A program made the position numbers and the translations under genes. The notes below the pieces were generated by a model that was not told where the DNA came from, did not search any database, and saw only the letters and a list, made by a program, of their open reading frames with translations. 64,000 nt of DNA, taken from NCBI RefSeq assembly GCF_029931775.1, contig NC_079312.1:59586333-59650332 (forward strand). Direction: 5' to 3'. Positions 43,301 through 52,315 of this stretch are shown in pieces; position 1 is the first letter of the stretch, and every line of letters begins with the position of its first letter. The stretch comes from Euleptes europaea. Lineage: Eukaryota > Chordata > Lepidosauria > Squamata > Sphaerodactylidae.

Positions 43301-46300
43301 GCAGCTGTAAAATAGCCACAGATGTACATCTTAGTAACCCATCATGGATCAGGAGTGAGTCTGAAAAGCTACTGGTTAAGCACCAGGAAACATTTGTGCA
43401 TCTCAGACTTTCCAGTTTTGCACATTGCAGAAACACACGTCTGTGGACCTTTTCTGACTGCTGATCTGATGTGTTTTCTTCAGAATGTTGAAAGTTGAAA
43501 GAGCACTAAAGGGAAAACTAAAGGGAAAGGGTCGTTGGATTCAAAAGGGTGTGGGAAAAGGTGAAAACTAAAGTGAAAGGGTGGTTGGATTCAAAAGGGT
43601 GTGGGAAAAGGCATAACAAAAAATACTAAGGAAAGCACACAGCAACAAGAACACAGAGATTCAAATGAAAAGCAATACAGTTGAACTAACTAAGCTGAAC
43701 ATGTTACCTATGTTGTAGCTGGTTCCTCAGAGCCTGTGCAGAGTTCCTGTGATAACAAGAAGTTGAAGGAGTCCTTAACTCCTACCTAACTTCCTGTGGA
43801 CCCAGTTTCCATTGAATACTGAACACTGAAGACAAGAGAAAATCCCAAATGTACAGATATTTATGCTAAATGATGTTGGATCTAAGCCAGCCTTCTTTCT
43901 AAGACTGACAAGCAGATTTCTTCAACCCCAAGCAAATCCCTATCTCTGATGTCAGAGGCTACTTTTATCAATCAGAGCCATACCCCATCTCAAGAGTCAG
44001 CGTGGTGTCTTAGTGGTTAAGAGCAGCGGACTCCAATCTGGTGAACCGGGTTGGTTTCCCCATTCCTCTGCATGAAGCCTGCTGGGTGACCTTGAACTAA
44101 TCACAGTTCCTTCAGAACTCTCTCAGCCCCACCTGCCTCACAAGGTGTCTGTTGTGGGGAGGGGGAGGCAATTGTAAGCCGCTTTGAGCCTCCTTAAAAG
44201 GTAGAGAAAAGGGGGGATAAAAACCAACTCTTCTTCTCCATCAGGCACCTGATAATGACTCTGAACTTCCATGACAAATACCTGGTCTGGTCTAAACCGG
44301 TTTGTCCTTTGTCCAGAAGGTATTAAGTCTGCCAGGATGGTCCAATGTGGGATGGACCTGAATACCTGTATTGTAAAGTAATCAAGGGTCCCAGATGCTC
44401 TAGGTGGTACTCCTGAGCCTCAGCAAGTTTTAGGATTTCTGTCACACAGTGTGGGACTGAGAAGAGGAGAGTTGGAGGGAAAGATGCTCCTAGAGTTTGC
44501 TGATTAGGTAGTCAGGAGTAGGAATGGGATTTTATCTGCCACAGAATTGGCTGCAGGCTCCAGTCCTATTGTGCTACTATTGATGAGCTAACCCAATCCA
44601 CCCCAGTAAACTAAAGTTTTTCTTAAAGTTTTTCTTTTTGACAATAGCAGTCCTCTTCCTACTCCCCAGATGGCTAATACAGAGTTGTCTTGTTTTCACC
44701 TCTTATAGGATCGTGCTGCATGGAGAGAAGCTCATAAGAGCAACTGTGCCAAACTCTGCAAACATCTTTGATTTCCAGAGCGCTTTTTCAATGACTGAAG
44801 AGCAGGTTCGTAATGCATGGTGATGATTAGGCGGAGGATCTTTGTGTTTTTGCACTGTGTCTGCAAGCACTGGAGTCCCAGTTGTGCTGCATCAAAGCTG
44901 AGAAATCCAAGTTGAAGGGAACCCGGTACAGGTGTGAGAGACAGACTATCAATTGGGGGAAGACATATGGACAGGAGCTAACAGCAGAAGCTGGAGCAAA
45001 GAGCACATAGCAAGTTCCAACTTTTCTCAGAGCCTTCAAGGCACAGCTGCTTGTGTGTTACAAAGGGAAATAGATTTATTTATTTATTGAGGGAATGTAT
45101 GTGCTATTTTTACAGAGGGGTGCCTGAGATGGCTGATAAATAAAAACAACACCATAAAATCATTAAAACATCGTATGTTATCAACATGAAATCAAAACAA
45201 GCCATTAAATCAAGAGGTGCACCTAATGTTCCACCACTCCCACTGTCCACATACTTTATCTCCTGCCTGTCTTTGCCCACACACACCAAGTATACGGCCA
45301 AGCTACCTGCACTGTATTAAGTCATGTTGTAAGTGTACCCTCCCTCTCCAAAGCTACCTGACTTTTTAGCACTGTTGGCTGTATTAAGACCACAAGTAAA
45401 CTGTGGCTGCTTCAACTGCGGTTTGTGCAACCAAACTCTGGGTAGTCAGCTCCCCACCCTACCTCCCACCCCTCTGGTCAAATCACAGCTGACTTATGGT
45501 GACCCCGTAGGGTTTTCCAGGCAAGAGATGTTCAGAGGTGGTTTGCCTTTAAAGCAAATAAAGATAAATGGCATGCCTTCTATGAATATATTAAAACCAA
45601 AAAACAACAATAAATTTTTTATAAATACTATGAAAGCTTTAATGATGATTAAATATATTATGTTAACAAACAATGATAATTTGAATGACAATTTGAATGA
45701 GAATTTAAATGATAATTTGAATATTATAAGGGGGTAGAAATATGTATTTTCTTGCTGATGTTTTCCCCCTCCCTTCTCTTCTTTCCTGTATCCCTATTTA
45801 ATATTATAAACCAATAAAATATTTGGGGGGAAAAACAGAGGTGATTTGCCTTTGCCTGCTTGCACATCAGGCCCCTGGTATTCCTTGGAGGTCTCCCATC
45901 CAAATATTTGCCAGGGTCAAGGCTGTGTGACTGGTCCAAGGTCATTCAGCAAGTTTCCATGGATTGAGAGGGGATTTGAACCTGCTTTTCACAGTTCTTA
46001 GTCCAAAACTTCAACTACTATTCCACACTGGCTCAAGGTCAGCTAGACAAAAATAATAAATCCTGAGGTATGCAAAAATCCTGGTTTGTCAGCTTCTGGC
46101 CTGTCTCTCACATCCTAGTATGGAAGACTGTAATGTCCATAGACAGACAGCTATGAAGAATGGCAGAACAAATGTTGTTAACTGTGGTTTGTCAATTGAA
46201 AGGTCTAAAGAAACAACAATGGGTACAAAATATAGTCAACAAATCAGCTTAAAACCCTAGTTTGAAATTCTAGTTAGGTGGCAACTGGCAACCAACAAAC

Positions 46301-47036
46301 CTAAGTATTTTGAACTGTCTAAATCAAACTTCATTGTCCTGAATAGATGCCTGGAGAAGGTAATGGGATGGGTGAGGGCCAATAAATTGAATTGAAGGAC
46401 TTCAATGGGGTATAATGCAATAGAGTCCATCTTTCAAAGCAGCCATTTTCTACATGTGAACCGATCTCTGTCACCTGGAGATCAGTTGTAATAGCGGGAG
46501 ATCTCCAGCTACCACCTAGAAGATGGCAACCCTACCACGTATGTTTTTCACCCTACATTCCAATTTCAACCTGTCTGTTGTATTTCTGTATGTTTGGATA
46601 CATTCTCTCCAACTATACCCAATCAACTTTCCTCTCCTTCCCCTTTCCCAACCTTCTCTGTCCCTTCCTTCACTTGCCCAGAGTTCTATAATGCCATAGA
46701 CTTTATATCACTACTCAACATACTTTATACTACAACTTAACATATTACTGGAAGTGTGTCTCAAAATTTTCCAGGGTATAAGATTTTGTTGGCCTTCAAG
46801 GTGCTACTGGACTTGTATTAATCTATAGCAGTAGAACAAAATTTGACTACCCACTTGAAACTATCAAACTCTTAAAACATACTAGTTTGAGAACTGAAAT
46901 ACATGAAATCTAATTGAGCTGTACCGTTACTCCACAGGCTTTAGCAGTGAGTGATCACTTTCCCATAGAGTTCCAGCTGAAAACCACCAGACATTCCTCA
47001 AGATCAAGAATAAAGAATCATGGACTCCTTTCATGA
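31050..47036 (+). CDS. DNASE1L3: Deoxyribonuclease 1-like 3 (DNase gamma), 8 coding exons
   Basis: Secreted Ca/Mg-dependent endonuclease of the DNase I family that degrades chromatin in extracellular particles and dying cells. Joining 31050-31181, 33671-33759, 35756-35839, 37151-37263, 39751-39863, 40989-41146, 44709-44805 and 46938-47036 gives 885 nt, 294 residues, with all phases compatible and AG/GT borders throughout. Residues 1-17 are a hydrophobic signal peptide. The active-site set is present: N24, E56 (MEIKDS), H150 (IPLHTTPE), D184 and N186 (GDFNAG), D229 and H269 (SDHFPIEF). C189 and C226 can form the conserved disulfide. VREIDELYDVY, NIRLR and FVWLID match mammalian DNASE1L3 more closely than DNASE1. 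The basic C-terminal tail (residues 278-294) is shorter and less basic than the mammalian tail. The start is the only ATG before the signal peptide. It looks intact. Confidence 0.95.
31182..33190 (+). other. DNASE1L3 intron 1, first part, nothing recognised
   Basis: About 2 kb of unique-looking intronic sequence with an A-run at 31328-31340 and no recognisable repeats. Confidence 0.5.
33193..33497 (+). mobile_element. tRNA-derived SINE II, with duplicated head segment
   Basis: Sense copy: GTGTAGTGGTTAAGAGTGGT, GATTCCCCACTCCTCCACAG, then a second TCTGGTGAACTGG...CCCCACTCCT segment, GTGACCTTGGGCAAGTCACA, GTGTCTGTTGTGGGGAGGGG and a CTCTTCTTCTTC tail. It lies in DNASE1L3 intron 1. Confidence 0.85.
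33671..33759 (+). CDS. DNASE1L3: DNASE1L3 coding exon 2
   Basis: Encodes VISRCDIMLLMEIKDSSNRT and CPFLLEKLN, carrying catalytic E56. Acceptor CGGCAG, donor GTAAGA; ends in phase 2. Confidence 0.95.
34095..34180 (+). mobile_element. tRNA-derived SINE II head fragments, tandem
   Basis: Two SINE-head-like pieces, GTGTGGTACAGTGGTTAGAG and GTGGTGCAGTGGTTAGAG, in succession. Only A-box side sequence is left. Confidence 0.55.
34250..34312. repeat. (GATA)n microsatellite
   Basis: About 15 uninterrupted GATA units in DNASE1L3 intron 2. Confidence 0.97.
34354..35040 (-). mobile_element. tRNA-derived SINE III with LINE-type tail, split by a hAT MITE
   Basis: The reverse complement of the right part reads GGGGCTGTGGCTCAGTGGTA, GAGCATCTGCTTGGCATG and CCAGGTTCAATACCC, a tRNA-like head with A and B boxes. 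The left part carries the body and the GATCTGATTCAGTATAAGG-type tail. A 457-bp hAT MITE sits between the parts. Confidence 0.85.
34499..34955. mobile_element. hAT MITE with CAGGGGTGGGGAAC ends
   Basis: Perfect inverted ends CAGGGGTGGGGAAC / GTTCCCCACCCCTG and an exact 8-bp duplication CTTTAACT (34491-34498 and 34956-34963). Contains GGGCC and CGGCCC words but no coding sequence. Confidence 0.92.
35756..35839 (+). CDS. DNASE1L3: DNASE1L3 coding exon 3
   Basis: Encodes QTQDEYSYVVSNRLGRRTYK and EQYAFFY. Acceptor TTCTCAG, donor GTAAGT; phase 2 on both sides. Confidence 0.94.
36021..36071. repeat. Perfect 17-bp inverted repeat with 17-bp loop
   Basis: Arm AGTGATTCTGGGGCTCC (36021-36037) and its exact reverse complement (36055-36071), within DNASE1L3 intron 3. 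Origin unknown. Confidence 0.85.
36831..37050 (+). mobile_element. hAT MITE, TAGGGTTGCC family (copy 6)
   Basis: Complete 220-bp copy, ends TAGGGTTGCC and GGCAACCCTA, with exact 8-bp duplication AGTTAATA on both sides. It lies in DNASE1L3 intron 3, 100 bp before coding exon 4. Confidence 0.95.
37151..37263 (+). CDS. DNASE1L3: DNASE1L3 coding exon 4
   Basis: Encodes SKMVTVKRTYQYPDLQPGDE and SREPFVVWFNSPKT. Acceptor CTACAG; the donor GTTAGA is weak but keeps the phase (ends phase 1). Confidence 0.94.
37518..38615 (+). mobile_element. L2-type LINE, C-terminal coding part and 3'UTR
   Basis: Encodes in broken frames SRLDYCNSLYAELPMGLIRR, LQLLQNAAERLL, ITPVLKQLHWL, FKALHGLGPSYLQDCL and FCRACETELFRQAYN, the C-terminal region of L2-clade ORF2. 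A 3'UTR with TTGCTGGGGATGAGGGCAGG and a TCATCATCATC tail follows. A hAT MITE (37926-38128) splits it. It lies in DNASE1L3 intron 4. Confidence 0.85.
37926..38128 (-). mobile_element. hAT MITE, TAGGGTTGCC family (copy 7), inside L2
   Basis: 203 bp, ends TATGGTTGCC and GGCAACACTA, exact 8-bp duplication TATATCCC (37918-37925 and 38129-38136). It interrupts the L2 coding sequence, so it is younger than the L2. Confidence 0.95.
38616..39750 (+). other. DNASE1L3 intron 4, remainder, nothing recognised
   Basis: AT-rich intronic DNA, no repeat family recognised. Confidence 0.4.
39751..39863 (+). CDS. DNASE1L3: DNASE1L3 coding exon 5
   Basis: Encodes VAREFVIIPLHTTPETSVRE and IDELYDVYLDVKQLWKSE, with catalytic H150. 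Acceptor TTGTTAAG, donor GTTAGT; ends in phase 0. Confidence 0.95.
40065..40255. mobile_element. Foldback repeat, Penelope-type tail
   Basis: Two inverted arms: GTCCAGTAGCACCTTAAAGA ... GCTTTCGTGAGCCACAG and CTGTGGCTCACGAAAGC ... TTTTTAAGGTGCTACTGGA. The centre reads, on the - strand, GTGAAGAAGTGAGC...GCTCACGAAAG, close to the CTGAAGAN-stem-GAAA layout of the other foldbacks. A fragment of the same repeat lies at 46775-46850. Confidence 0.7.
40457..40827 (+). mobile_element. hAT foldback element family F (copy 3), right end not seen
   Basis: Begins TAGGGCTGTCAATTTGG followed by TTCGG/CCGAA-rich subterminal sequence as in 14208 and 26564. A 29-bp word beginning CTTTAAACAGATCTGCGCCT is present twice (about 40700 and 40799). 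No ACAGCCCTA end was found. Confidence 0.65.
40989..41146 (+). CDS. DNASE1L3: DNASE1L3 coding exon 6
   Basis: Encodes NFIFMGDFNAGCGYVARKHW through ASTRCPYD, with D184, N186, D229 and the C189/C226 pair. Acceptor CTTTTCAG, donor GTAACC; ends in phase 2. Confidence 0.95.
41335..41600 (-). mobile_element. tRNA-derived SINE I (copy 3)
   Basis: Reverse complement of the SINE I consensus with GGTAAAGGTCCCC tail, GTGACGTCACATGCCGACG body, GGATCAAACTCAGGTCATGA B-box side. It lies in DNASE1L3 intron 6. Confidence 0.85.
41881..42317 (+). mobile_element. hAT MITE, TAGGGTTGCC family (copy 8), split by another copy
   Basis: Only the first 20 bp (TAGGGTGGCCAACCTCCACG) lie left of the inserted copy; the rest resumes at 42113 and ends GGCAACTCTG. 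Flanks ATTGTTGC and TTTGTTGT match at 6 of 8. Confidence 0.8.
41901..42112 (+). mobile_element. hAT MITE, TAGGGTTGCC family (copy 9), nested in copy 8
   Basis: Ends TAGGGTTGCC and GGCACCCCTA. The duplicated target CCTCCACG / CCTCCAGG (7 of 8) is itself part of the outer MITE, so one family member jumped into another. Confidence 0.88.
42535..42785 (-). mobile_element. tRNA-derived SINE II
   Basis: Reverse complement copy with GAAGAAGAAGAGTTGG tail side, AACCGGCTTACAATCTCC, ACTAGCCCAAGGTCACCCAG, GTTCTCCAGATTAGAGTCC and CACTACACC head. Confidence 0.85.
43512..43611. repeat. Tandem duplication, two units of about 50 bp
   Basis: GTTGGATTCAAAAGGGTGTG with surrounding AACTAAAG(G/T)GAAAGGGT occurs twice in succession with two or three differences. 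It lies in DNASE1L3 intron 6. Confidence 0.85.
43998..44240 (+). mobile_element. tRNA-derived SINE II
   Basis: Sense copy: GTGGTGTCTTAGTGGTTAAG head, GGTTGGTTTCCCCATTCC B-box region, GGTGACCTTGAACTAATCAC, GTGTCTGTTGTGGGGAGGGG and CAACTCTTCTTC tail. Confidence 0.85.
44709..44805 (+). CDS. DNASE1L3: DNASE1L3 coding exon 7
   Basis: Encodes IVLHGEKLIRATVPNSANIF and DFQSAFSMTEEQ. Acceptor CTTATAG, donor GTTCGT (weak); ends in phase 0. Confidence 0.94.
45474..45945 (-). mobile_element. 5S rRNA-derived SINE, split by a retroposed insertion
   Basis: The tail side (GACTTATGGTGACCCCGTAG) lies at 45474-45549 and the 5S-derived head (GGAGGTCTCCCATCCAAATA) at 45836-45945, read on the - strand. The pieces share the duplicated target of the insertion between them. 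It lies in DNASE1L3 intron 7. Confidence 0.85.
45550..45835 (+). mobile_element. 5'-truncated LINE 3' end (probably L1)
   Basis: 286 bp flanked by a 17-bp duplication CAGAGGTG(G/A)TTTGCCTT (45533-45549 and 45836-45852). The AT-rich sequence contains a short frame rich in NDNLN repeats ending at 45737, then a C/T-rich segment, AATAAA and an A-rich 3' end. Length and structure fit a truncated L1; the family is not certain. Confidence 0.65.
46340..46534 (-). mobile_element. hAT MITE, TAGGGTTGCC family (copy 10), left end decayed
   Basis: Retains CAGCCATTTTCTACATGTGA, CTGGAGATCAGTTGTAATAG and the GGCAACCCTA right end. It lies in DNASE1L3 intron 7, about 400 bp before the last exon. Confidence 0.75.
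46938..47036 (+). CDS. DNASE1L3: DNASE1L3 last coding exon
   Basis: Encodes ALAVSDHFPIEFQLKTTRHS and SRSRIKNHGLLS, then TGA. H269 is the catalytic histidine. Acceptor CTCCACAG. Confidence 0.94.
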   Translation, partial: ALAVSDHFPIEFQLKTTRHSSRSRIKNHGLLS

Positions 47037-47170
47037 CAGGACCAATGAATTGTCATTGTGGGGGGGGGGGATCACATTTTATAATATGTACAATCACAGG
47101 AAAGGAATGGAAATCATGTTTTGACATTTCCTTGATGGAAGTCCACTTCTGTGTGAAACATTGCACCAGA

Positions 47171-47176
47171 AATAAA
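47171..47176 (+). terminator. DNASE1L3: DNASE1L3 polyadenylation signal
   Basis: AATAAA about 135 bp after the DNASE1L3 stop codon, the first such signal downstream, implying a short 3'UTR. Confidence 0.75.
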
Positions 47177-47382
47177 TACATTGCAATATTTGTATTGTTA
47201 AAAGCATTAAAATTGCTAAAAGTTGCTTTTGCTATAAACTAAATGCAGCAAGACAGTCTGAAGTCAAATGCCTGAGGGGGTGGCTGAGGAAATTGTGTGT
47301 CTATTTTACATTACTCAAGGTATCTGCCATTCTCAACTCATGCCTTCCAGCCAAACATATTGTCATTTTAAGAGAATTATAC

Positions 47383-47411
47383 ACACACACACACACATAT
47401 GTGTGTGTGTT
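47383..47411. repeat. (AC)n-(GT)n self-complementary microsatellite
   Basis: ACACAC...ACATATGTGTGTGT, an alternating purine-pyrimidine palindrome. Confidence 0.95.
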
Positions 47412-47544
47412 GCTCTATTCTTTTCCAACATTGCAACCCTAAGTAATCCTTCTAAATGTTTCTCATTTGCACAATCTACAAAATGACAGAAGTGTGGGGT
47501 TTTCTTTGTTTTTTTCCTTTTAAGAAATGATTTAATATATTTTA

Positions 47545-48735
47545 TTAGATTAGATTTATACCCCACCCTTTCTTGACTACAGTTTTTTGACCTCCTCAGG
47601 CAGACCTTCCACAAGATGGGAGCCACCACAGAGAATGCACATGTATGGGTGGTTGCTGGTCTTACCCAGTTGCAGAATGGCACCTTCAGAAGGATTTGCT
47701 CTGATTAGTGCAGCTGTCATGGCGCAGCATAACAGCACAGGCCATCCTGCAGATCAGTGGGTCCAAGGGCATTAACGGCTTTGTAGATGATAACCAGAAG
47801 CTTGCATTGAACCTGATAACTAATTGGTAACCAATACAGTGACTGTAGAAAAGGTATGATCTGCATATTCTGCCTAGCTCCTGATAGTACCCAGGCTGCA
47901 GCATTCTATATTGACTGGAGTATCCAAGTTGACTTCAAGTCAACCATTACAATACTCTAGCCTCAAGGTAACCAGAGCATGGATCTACATGACCAGATCA
48001 TGGTCATGACCAGAGTCTAGGTAGGGGGATAACTTCTGCAATAATGCTGGATCCACTATAACCCCTAGGCTCTTAGTGAGCATCAGCTGGACCTCATCAA
48101 AGATGGGATGCTCAATGTCCTTCATAATCTCAGCATGCCCAGCAGCCAGCATTACTTCCATCTTGTCAGGACTCAGTTTCAACTGATTAATTCTTAGCTG
48201 TTTAACCATAGTAGTCAAGCAGTGGCTCAGGACCTCTACAGCATCACCAGGCAATTTGAATAAAGAAATGTACAGTTTTGTGTCATCAACATATTGATGG
48301 CAGCATACACAACAACCACAAATAATTCCCCCTAAAGCCTTTACATAAAGATTGCATGGCATGGGCGATAAGACCAAGCTTTGTGGAACCCCACAAGGCA
48401 AGTCTCACAGTGATGTCAGCTGGTCTTCAAGAGGAACCCTCTGAGTCCTGTTCGTAAGGAATGATTTAATCCAATCCAAACCACATCCCATAACCCTGAC
48501 ATCTACATCCAAACATCTCAACAAGAAGATATGGTCCAAAGGATTAAAGGCTGCTGAAATGACCAGAAACAGCAATAAAGAGGCACAGCCCTTGTCTACA
48601 TATATCAATGACCAAATGGGGTCTAGAACCGAGGAATTATCCAAGAATTGTCCAATTATTGCAGCAGCTGTCTCTATCATCTTGCTCAGAAAGGGCAAAC
48701 CAGAGACCGAGCAATAATTGACCACATAATTCTTC
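47545..48735 (-). mobile_element. L2-type LINE, reverse transcriptase and 3' part
   Basis: On the - strand: LPFLSKMIETAAA, ISAAFNPLDHIFLLRCLDV, GCGLDWIKSFLTNRTQRVPL, then CGVPQSLVLSPM, CHQYVDDTKLYISLFKLPGD (catalytic YVDD) and NQLKLSPDKMEVMLA. This is the L2-clade reverse transcriptase core. Several stops and shifts make it inactive. The 3' sequence runs on to about 47545. Confidence 0.85.
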
Positions 48736-48739
48736 TCTG

Positions 48740-49655
48740 TTTTTTAAAAGTAATGGACAGATGATCGCCTGTTTTCATGGCCAAGAAAAGGTGCCCTGAG
48801 TTAGTAATTGGTTTATGATGGACATCATGGACTTACTAATTTATGATGGACATAAAGGACTTAAACATATTTTTTCAGTAACCAGGATGGACAAAGATGT
48901 AGCATACAAGTGGTAGCCTTCACAGATCCCAGGATCCTGTTGATAGCCATTGTGGTGACAGGAACAAAATGACCCAGAGGGTGTACTGTGAATGTCTAGC
49001 ATTTTCACTGATGTCAATAACAGACATTGATGGCACACGTAGACTTCTAAATAGCGAGTTTCAATGCAATTTTTTCCTCCCTTTTAATTTCTTTTAACTT
49101 TGGAAGTGGTGGCAGCTGCTGTGAACAAGAACTATAAACAGTAACCTAACAGCACTTCCTTCTGTATTTTCTGACATTGGTGAAGTATACCTTCATAGTT
49201 TTGTAGCGTTTGAAGTGAACAGATTAGCACTGTTACACCCTGGTATTAGAAATATCACCTAAGTGCAGAAATAACAGGATGGTGTAATAGCATCACTTAA
49301 AAAAATGGTGGCCATGGTAAGCAGTTTGGATGGAGGTTGACAGCTGGAACTACTTTATCCAAAATGTGCTATGTCTCACTTCAAATGTAGTTTTTTTCCC
49401 TTTTAAAATTGGAGGGGGTGGTAGACGGCTAATCATTAGAGAAAGCAGCAAAATCATGCAAAACTGACACATCCACATTTGTTCGGACATATCCAAGCTG
49501 CTTGACGACCAGCTTCCTGCATGCAGCCAGCAAGCAGGGTGTGAACCACAGAGTGCTTGCAAATGTGAACGATCTTTTCCTTAACATTAAAAAAAATCTT
49601 GCTGTCTGAAGCTTCTCTGCACTGCATCTCTTAAGAGGCCTCAAGCCCTCAGCAA
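48740..49655. other. Intergenic sequence, nothing recognised
   Basis: AT-rich, no gene or repeat family recognised. Confidence 0.4.
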
Positions 49656-49659
49656 CTTA

Positions 49660-49870
49660 TGGTACATAAGAACATAAGAAAAGCCATGCTGGATCAGACC
49701 AAGGTCCATCAAGTCCAGCAGTCTGTTCACACAGTGGCCAACCAGGTGCCTCTAGGAAGCCACAAACAAGACGACTGCAGCAGGACCATCCTGCCTGTGT
49801 TCCAAAGCACCTAATATTACAGGCATGCTCCTCTGATCCTGGAGAAATCAGAGTTAAATTAGTTATAGTA
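49660..49870 (-). mobile_element. CR1-type LINE 3'UTR
   Basis: ACATAAGAACATAAGAAAAG, GGATCAGACCAAGGTCCATC, GTCTGTTCACACAGTGGCC and CTGCAGCAGGACCATCCTGC are the antisense of the element end at 57260-57430. Confidence 0.8.
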
Positions 49871-49986
49871 CCATCCTAAGTAGAAAGTACAGCATATGAA
49901 CAGGAACTCAAGCAACATCCTTCTTTCCCTTTTACACTCCAACATCCGCTTTGGGAAGCTAATGGTATGAACTTCATGCTGTTTCC

Positions 49987-50065
49987 AGACCTTATTAGCC
50001 CCATCGGCTAGCAAGAGGGAGACTCACTTAGGGAGGTCTTTCTCCTTTGGTTATTGCAAGTGCTG
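49987..50065 (+). repeat. Dispersed direct repeat, copy A
   Basis: CCTTATTAGCCCCATCGGCT ... AGGGAGACTCACTTAGGGAG ... TATTGCAAG. A copy about 90 percent alike lies at 51358-51430 in the same orientation. Family unknown. Confidence 0.8.
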
Positions 50066-51357
50066 AAACAGCCCCCCAACCCCCAGCATTAGGACTATCC
50101 GGGGCCACCTCCAGGGTGCTGTCCTTTTCCTTTGACAGATAAAGATCACCTGCTAATACCGAATGTTTGTACTGCTACGTAGCTTGCAGTGAAACCAAGG
50201 AGCCCTTCCGGGCCACTGCAACTGTTAGTCTAGAACAGTGTTGATTAATGCTTTGCTTACCCCCCTAAAAGATAAATATGTACAGTCCACCAGTGCCAGA
50301 CAGCTTTATTATAGTTAGTGCTGCCTGATGGATGGAAATGGTATATGGGGACTTTAGCATGATTGATGTTGAACACCACAGAGATTTCCTGGAGGAAGTA
50401 CGCTGATATGAACCGAGACAAAATCTTTGCTGAAGTAAGCCCCTAGCCTCTGTTTTTATAATAACTCCATTGTTCTTAACAGCAGTGGTGTCCAATAGTA
50501 CAAACCGAATTAATTTTGCTCTAAAGAAAGAATATTTGAATCCACCCATGACATAGTTTTTTTTAAAAAAATGGAAGAAATGTACTTACCTTTTGTGCAG
50601 GCGAGCAGCCAAGGAGTTAACAGTGTTCTGCTTGTTCTCTTACTCTAGTCAGCAGGCCAGTTTTCCCTACTTTTCCGTCACTGAATAGGGCCGTAATGTG
50701 GCTTCTCAACAGAGAAATATGGAGGTATCAAGTAGGCTCCATGATAACATATTGTATTTTTTTCTCTCTTTCAAAAGTCCCCAGTGGATTGTAACGCAGA
50801 CTTATAAGTGCGATGGAAAAATCTATTAACTATTAATCTATTAACTGCCTTCCCCCCCTTCCCCTATTTTCCCTTCCCTTTCCCTTTCCCCCTACAACAG
50901 AGCAACACAATTTGAGTTTTATTTTGACCTTTGATCTGCCTGAGTCAAAAACTATGAAAGCTGACAATAAACCCAAACATGCCTGCTCTGGGGAACCAGA
51001 TAAGAAAAACATCTTCTCTCCCAAAATCAGTGCTTTGAAACATTCAGTAGTTCGGGAATGCAAACAAGTCGGTGTTTTTAAAAGGGTGGGGGACACACAG
51101 ATTGGCTCTTGAAGAGCTTATCCCACTGGGAGAATCAGAAACTGCAGTTCAATGGAACAAGTCAGTAAGAAACACACTGCAGCAATTGATGCTTGTCTAT
51201 GCTCTCCTCTAGTTATAATACCCTTCCAAAATAATAAATGCACAACAATGAAAATATAGCACAGTGTTTGAGAAATGCTACTGACAAGCTCACACCAAAT
51301 GTAGGTTGTTGGCCAAGAACTGCCCTGAATTCCAGATCTAATGCAACAATTCTCATA

Positions 51358-51430
51358 GACCTTATTAGCCCCATAGGCTAGCAAAAGGGAGACTCACTTG
51401 GGGAGGTCTTTCTCCTATGTTATTGCAAGA
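51358..51430 (+). repeat. Dispersed direct repeat, copy B
   Basis: CCTTATTAGCCCCATAGGCT ... AGGGAGACTCACTTGGGGAG ... TATTGCAAG, second copy of 49987-50065, 1.37 kb away. Confidence 0.8.
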
Positions 51431-51875
51431 AAGGGCTGATGCACGCATTATGGAGTGTAGAAGCTGGACCTGGGGTCCCCGCCCTGTGTACAAGTCAGAC
51501 ATAAGTTGTCAATTTCCGCATGTGTGGAACCCAGTTAAGATCGGGAACATGGCATGCATGGACAGCAGCTTTCAGACTTACCCCCATCCCATTTTCCCTA
51601 CCTGAAACAGTCCTGGTAGTGCTATTTGGCCAGTTGGGGAAACCTACATGTTTTCTGGGATACGTGGATTTCCTCAGTGAAGCAAATAGTTCCCCAGAAG
51701 GCTGAAGATCCTTCTCCATGTACAACACAATTCTAATTGGAATTAGTTTCGACACATGTGGGAATTGAAGAGAACCTGCCACTCACATCTGAGTGTTACA
51801 GAGTGGTTATCCTATACCCGAGCCATGTGCTCTGTAATGTATGAATTGAGTAACCAAGGGTTGGAGAGGTTGAAT

Positions 51876-52074
51876 TAAGGTTGCCAGCTCCAGGTGGAAA
51901 ATTCCTGGAGCTTTGGGTGTAGGTGTGGAGCCTGCGGGTAGGGGGGCACCTCAGCGGGATATAATGCCATACAATCCACCCTCCAACGCTGCCGTGGGAA
52001 CTGATCTCTGCAGTCTGAAATTCATTTGTAATTCTGGGAGCTCTCCAGACCCCACCTGGAGGTTTGCAAGCCTA
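51876..52074 (-). mobile_element. hAT MITE, TAGGGTTGCC family (copy 11)
   Basis: Ends TAAGGTTGCC and TGCAAGCCTA, diverged inside, yet with an exact 8-bp duplication GGTTGAAT (51868-51875 and 52075-52082). Confidence 0.88.
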
Positions 52075-52104
52075 GGTTGAATGCTGCCTTGCAGAGGACC
52101 TCTG

Positions 52105-52315
52105 TTTCTGGACATTTCAGCAGCCTTTAATCCTTTGGACCATATCTTCTTGTTGAGATGTTTGGATGTAGATGTCAGGGTTATGGGATTTGTTGAGGAT
52201 ATATTATCCTCAGTCCCCCTTCTACTCCTCCCCAGCTTGTTTGAGACAGAGCCCAGAAAGAGCTGCTCCTTTGTTGTCATGATAGTTGCAGGTAGATGAA
52301 TTGATGGGGGGGTCA
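52105..52315 (+). mobile_element. L2-type LINE fragment
   Basis: Encodes DISAAFNPLDHIFLLRCLDV then DVRVMG, nearly identical to part of the L2 at 47545-48735 on the other strand, then diverges. Confidence 0.75.
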
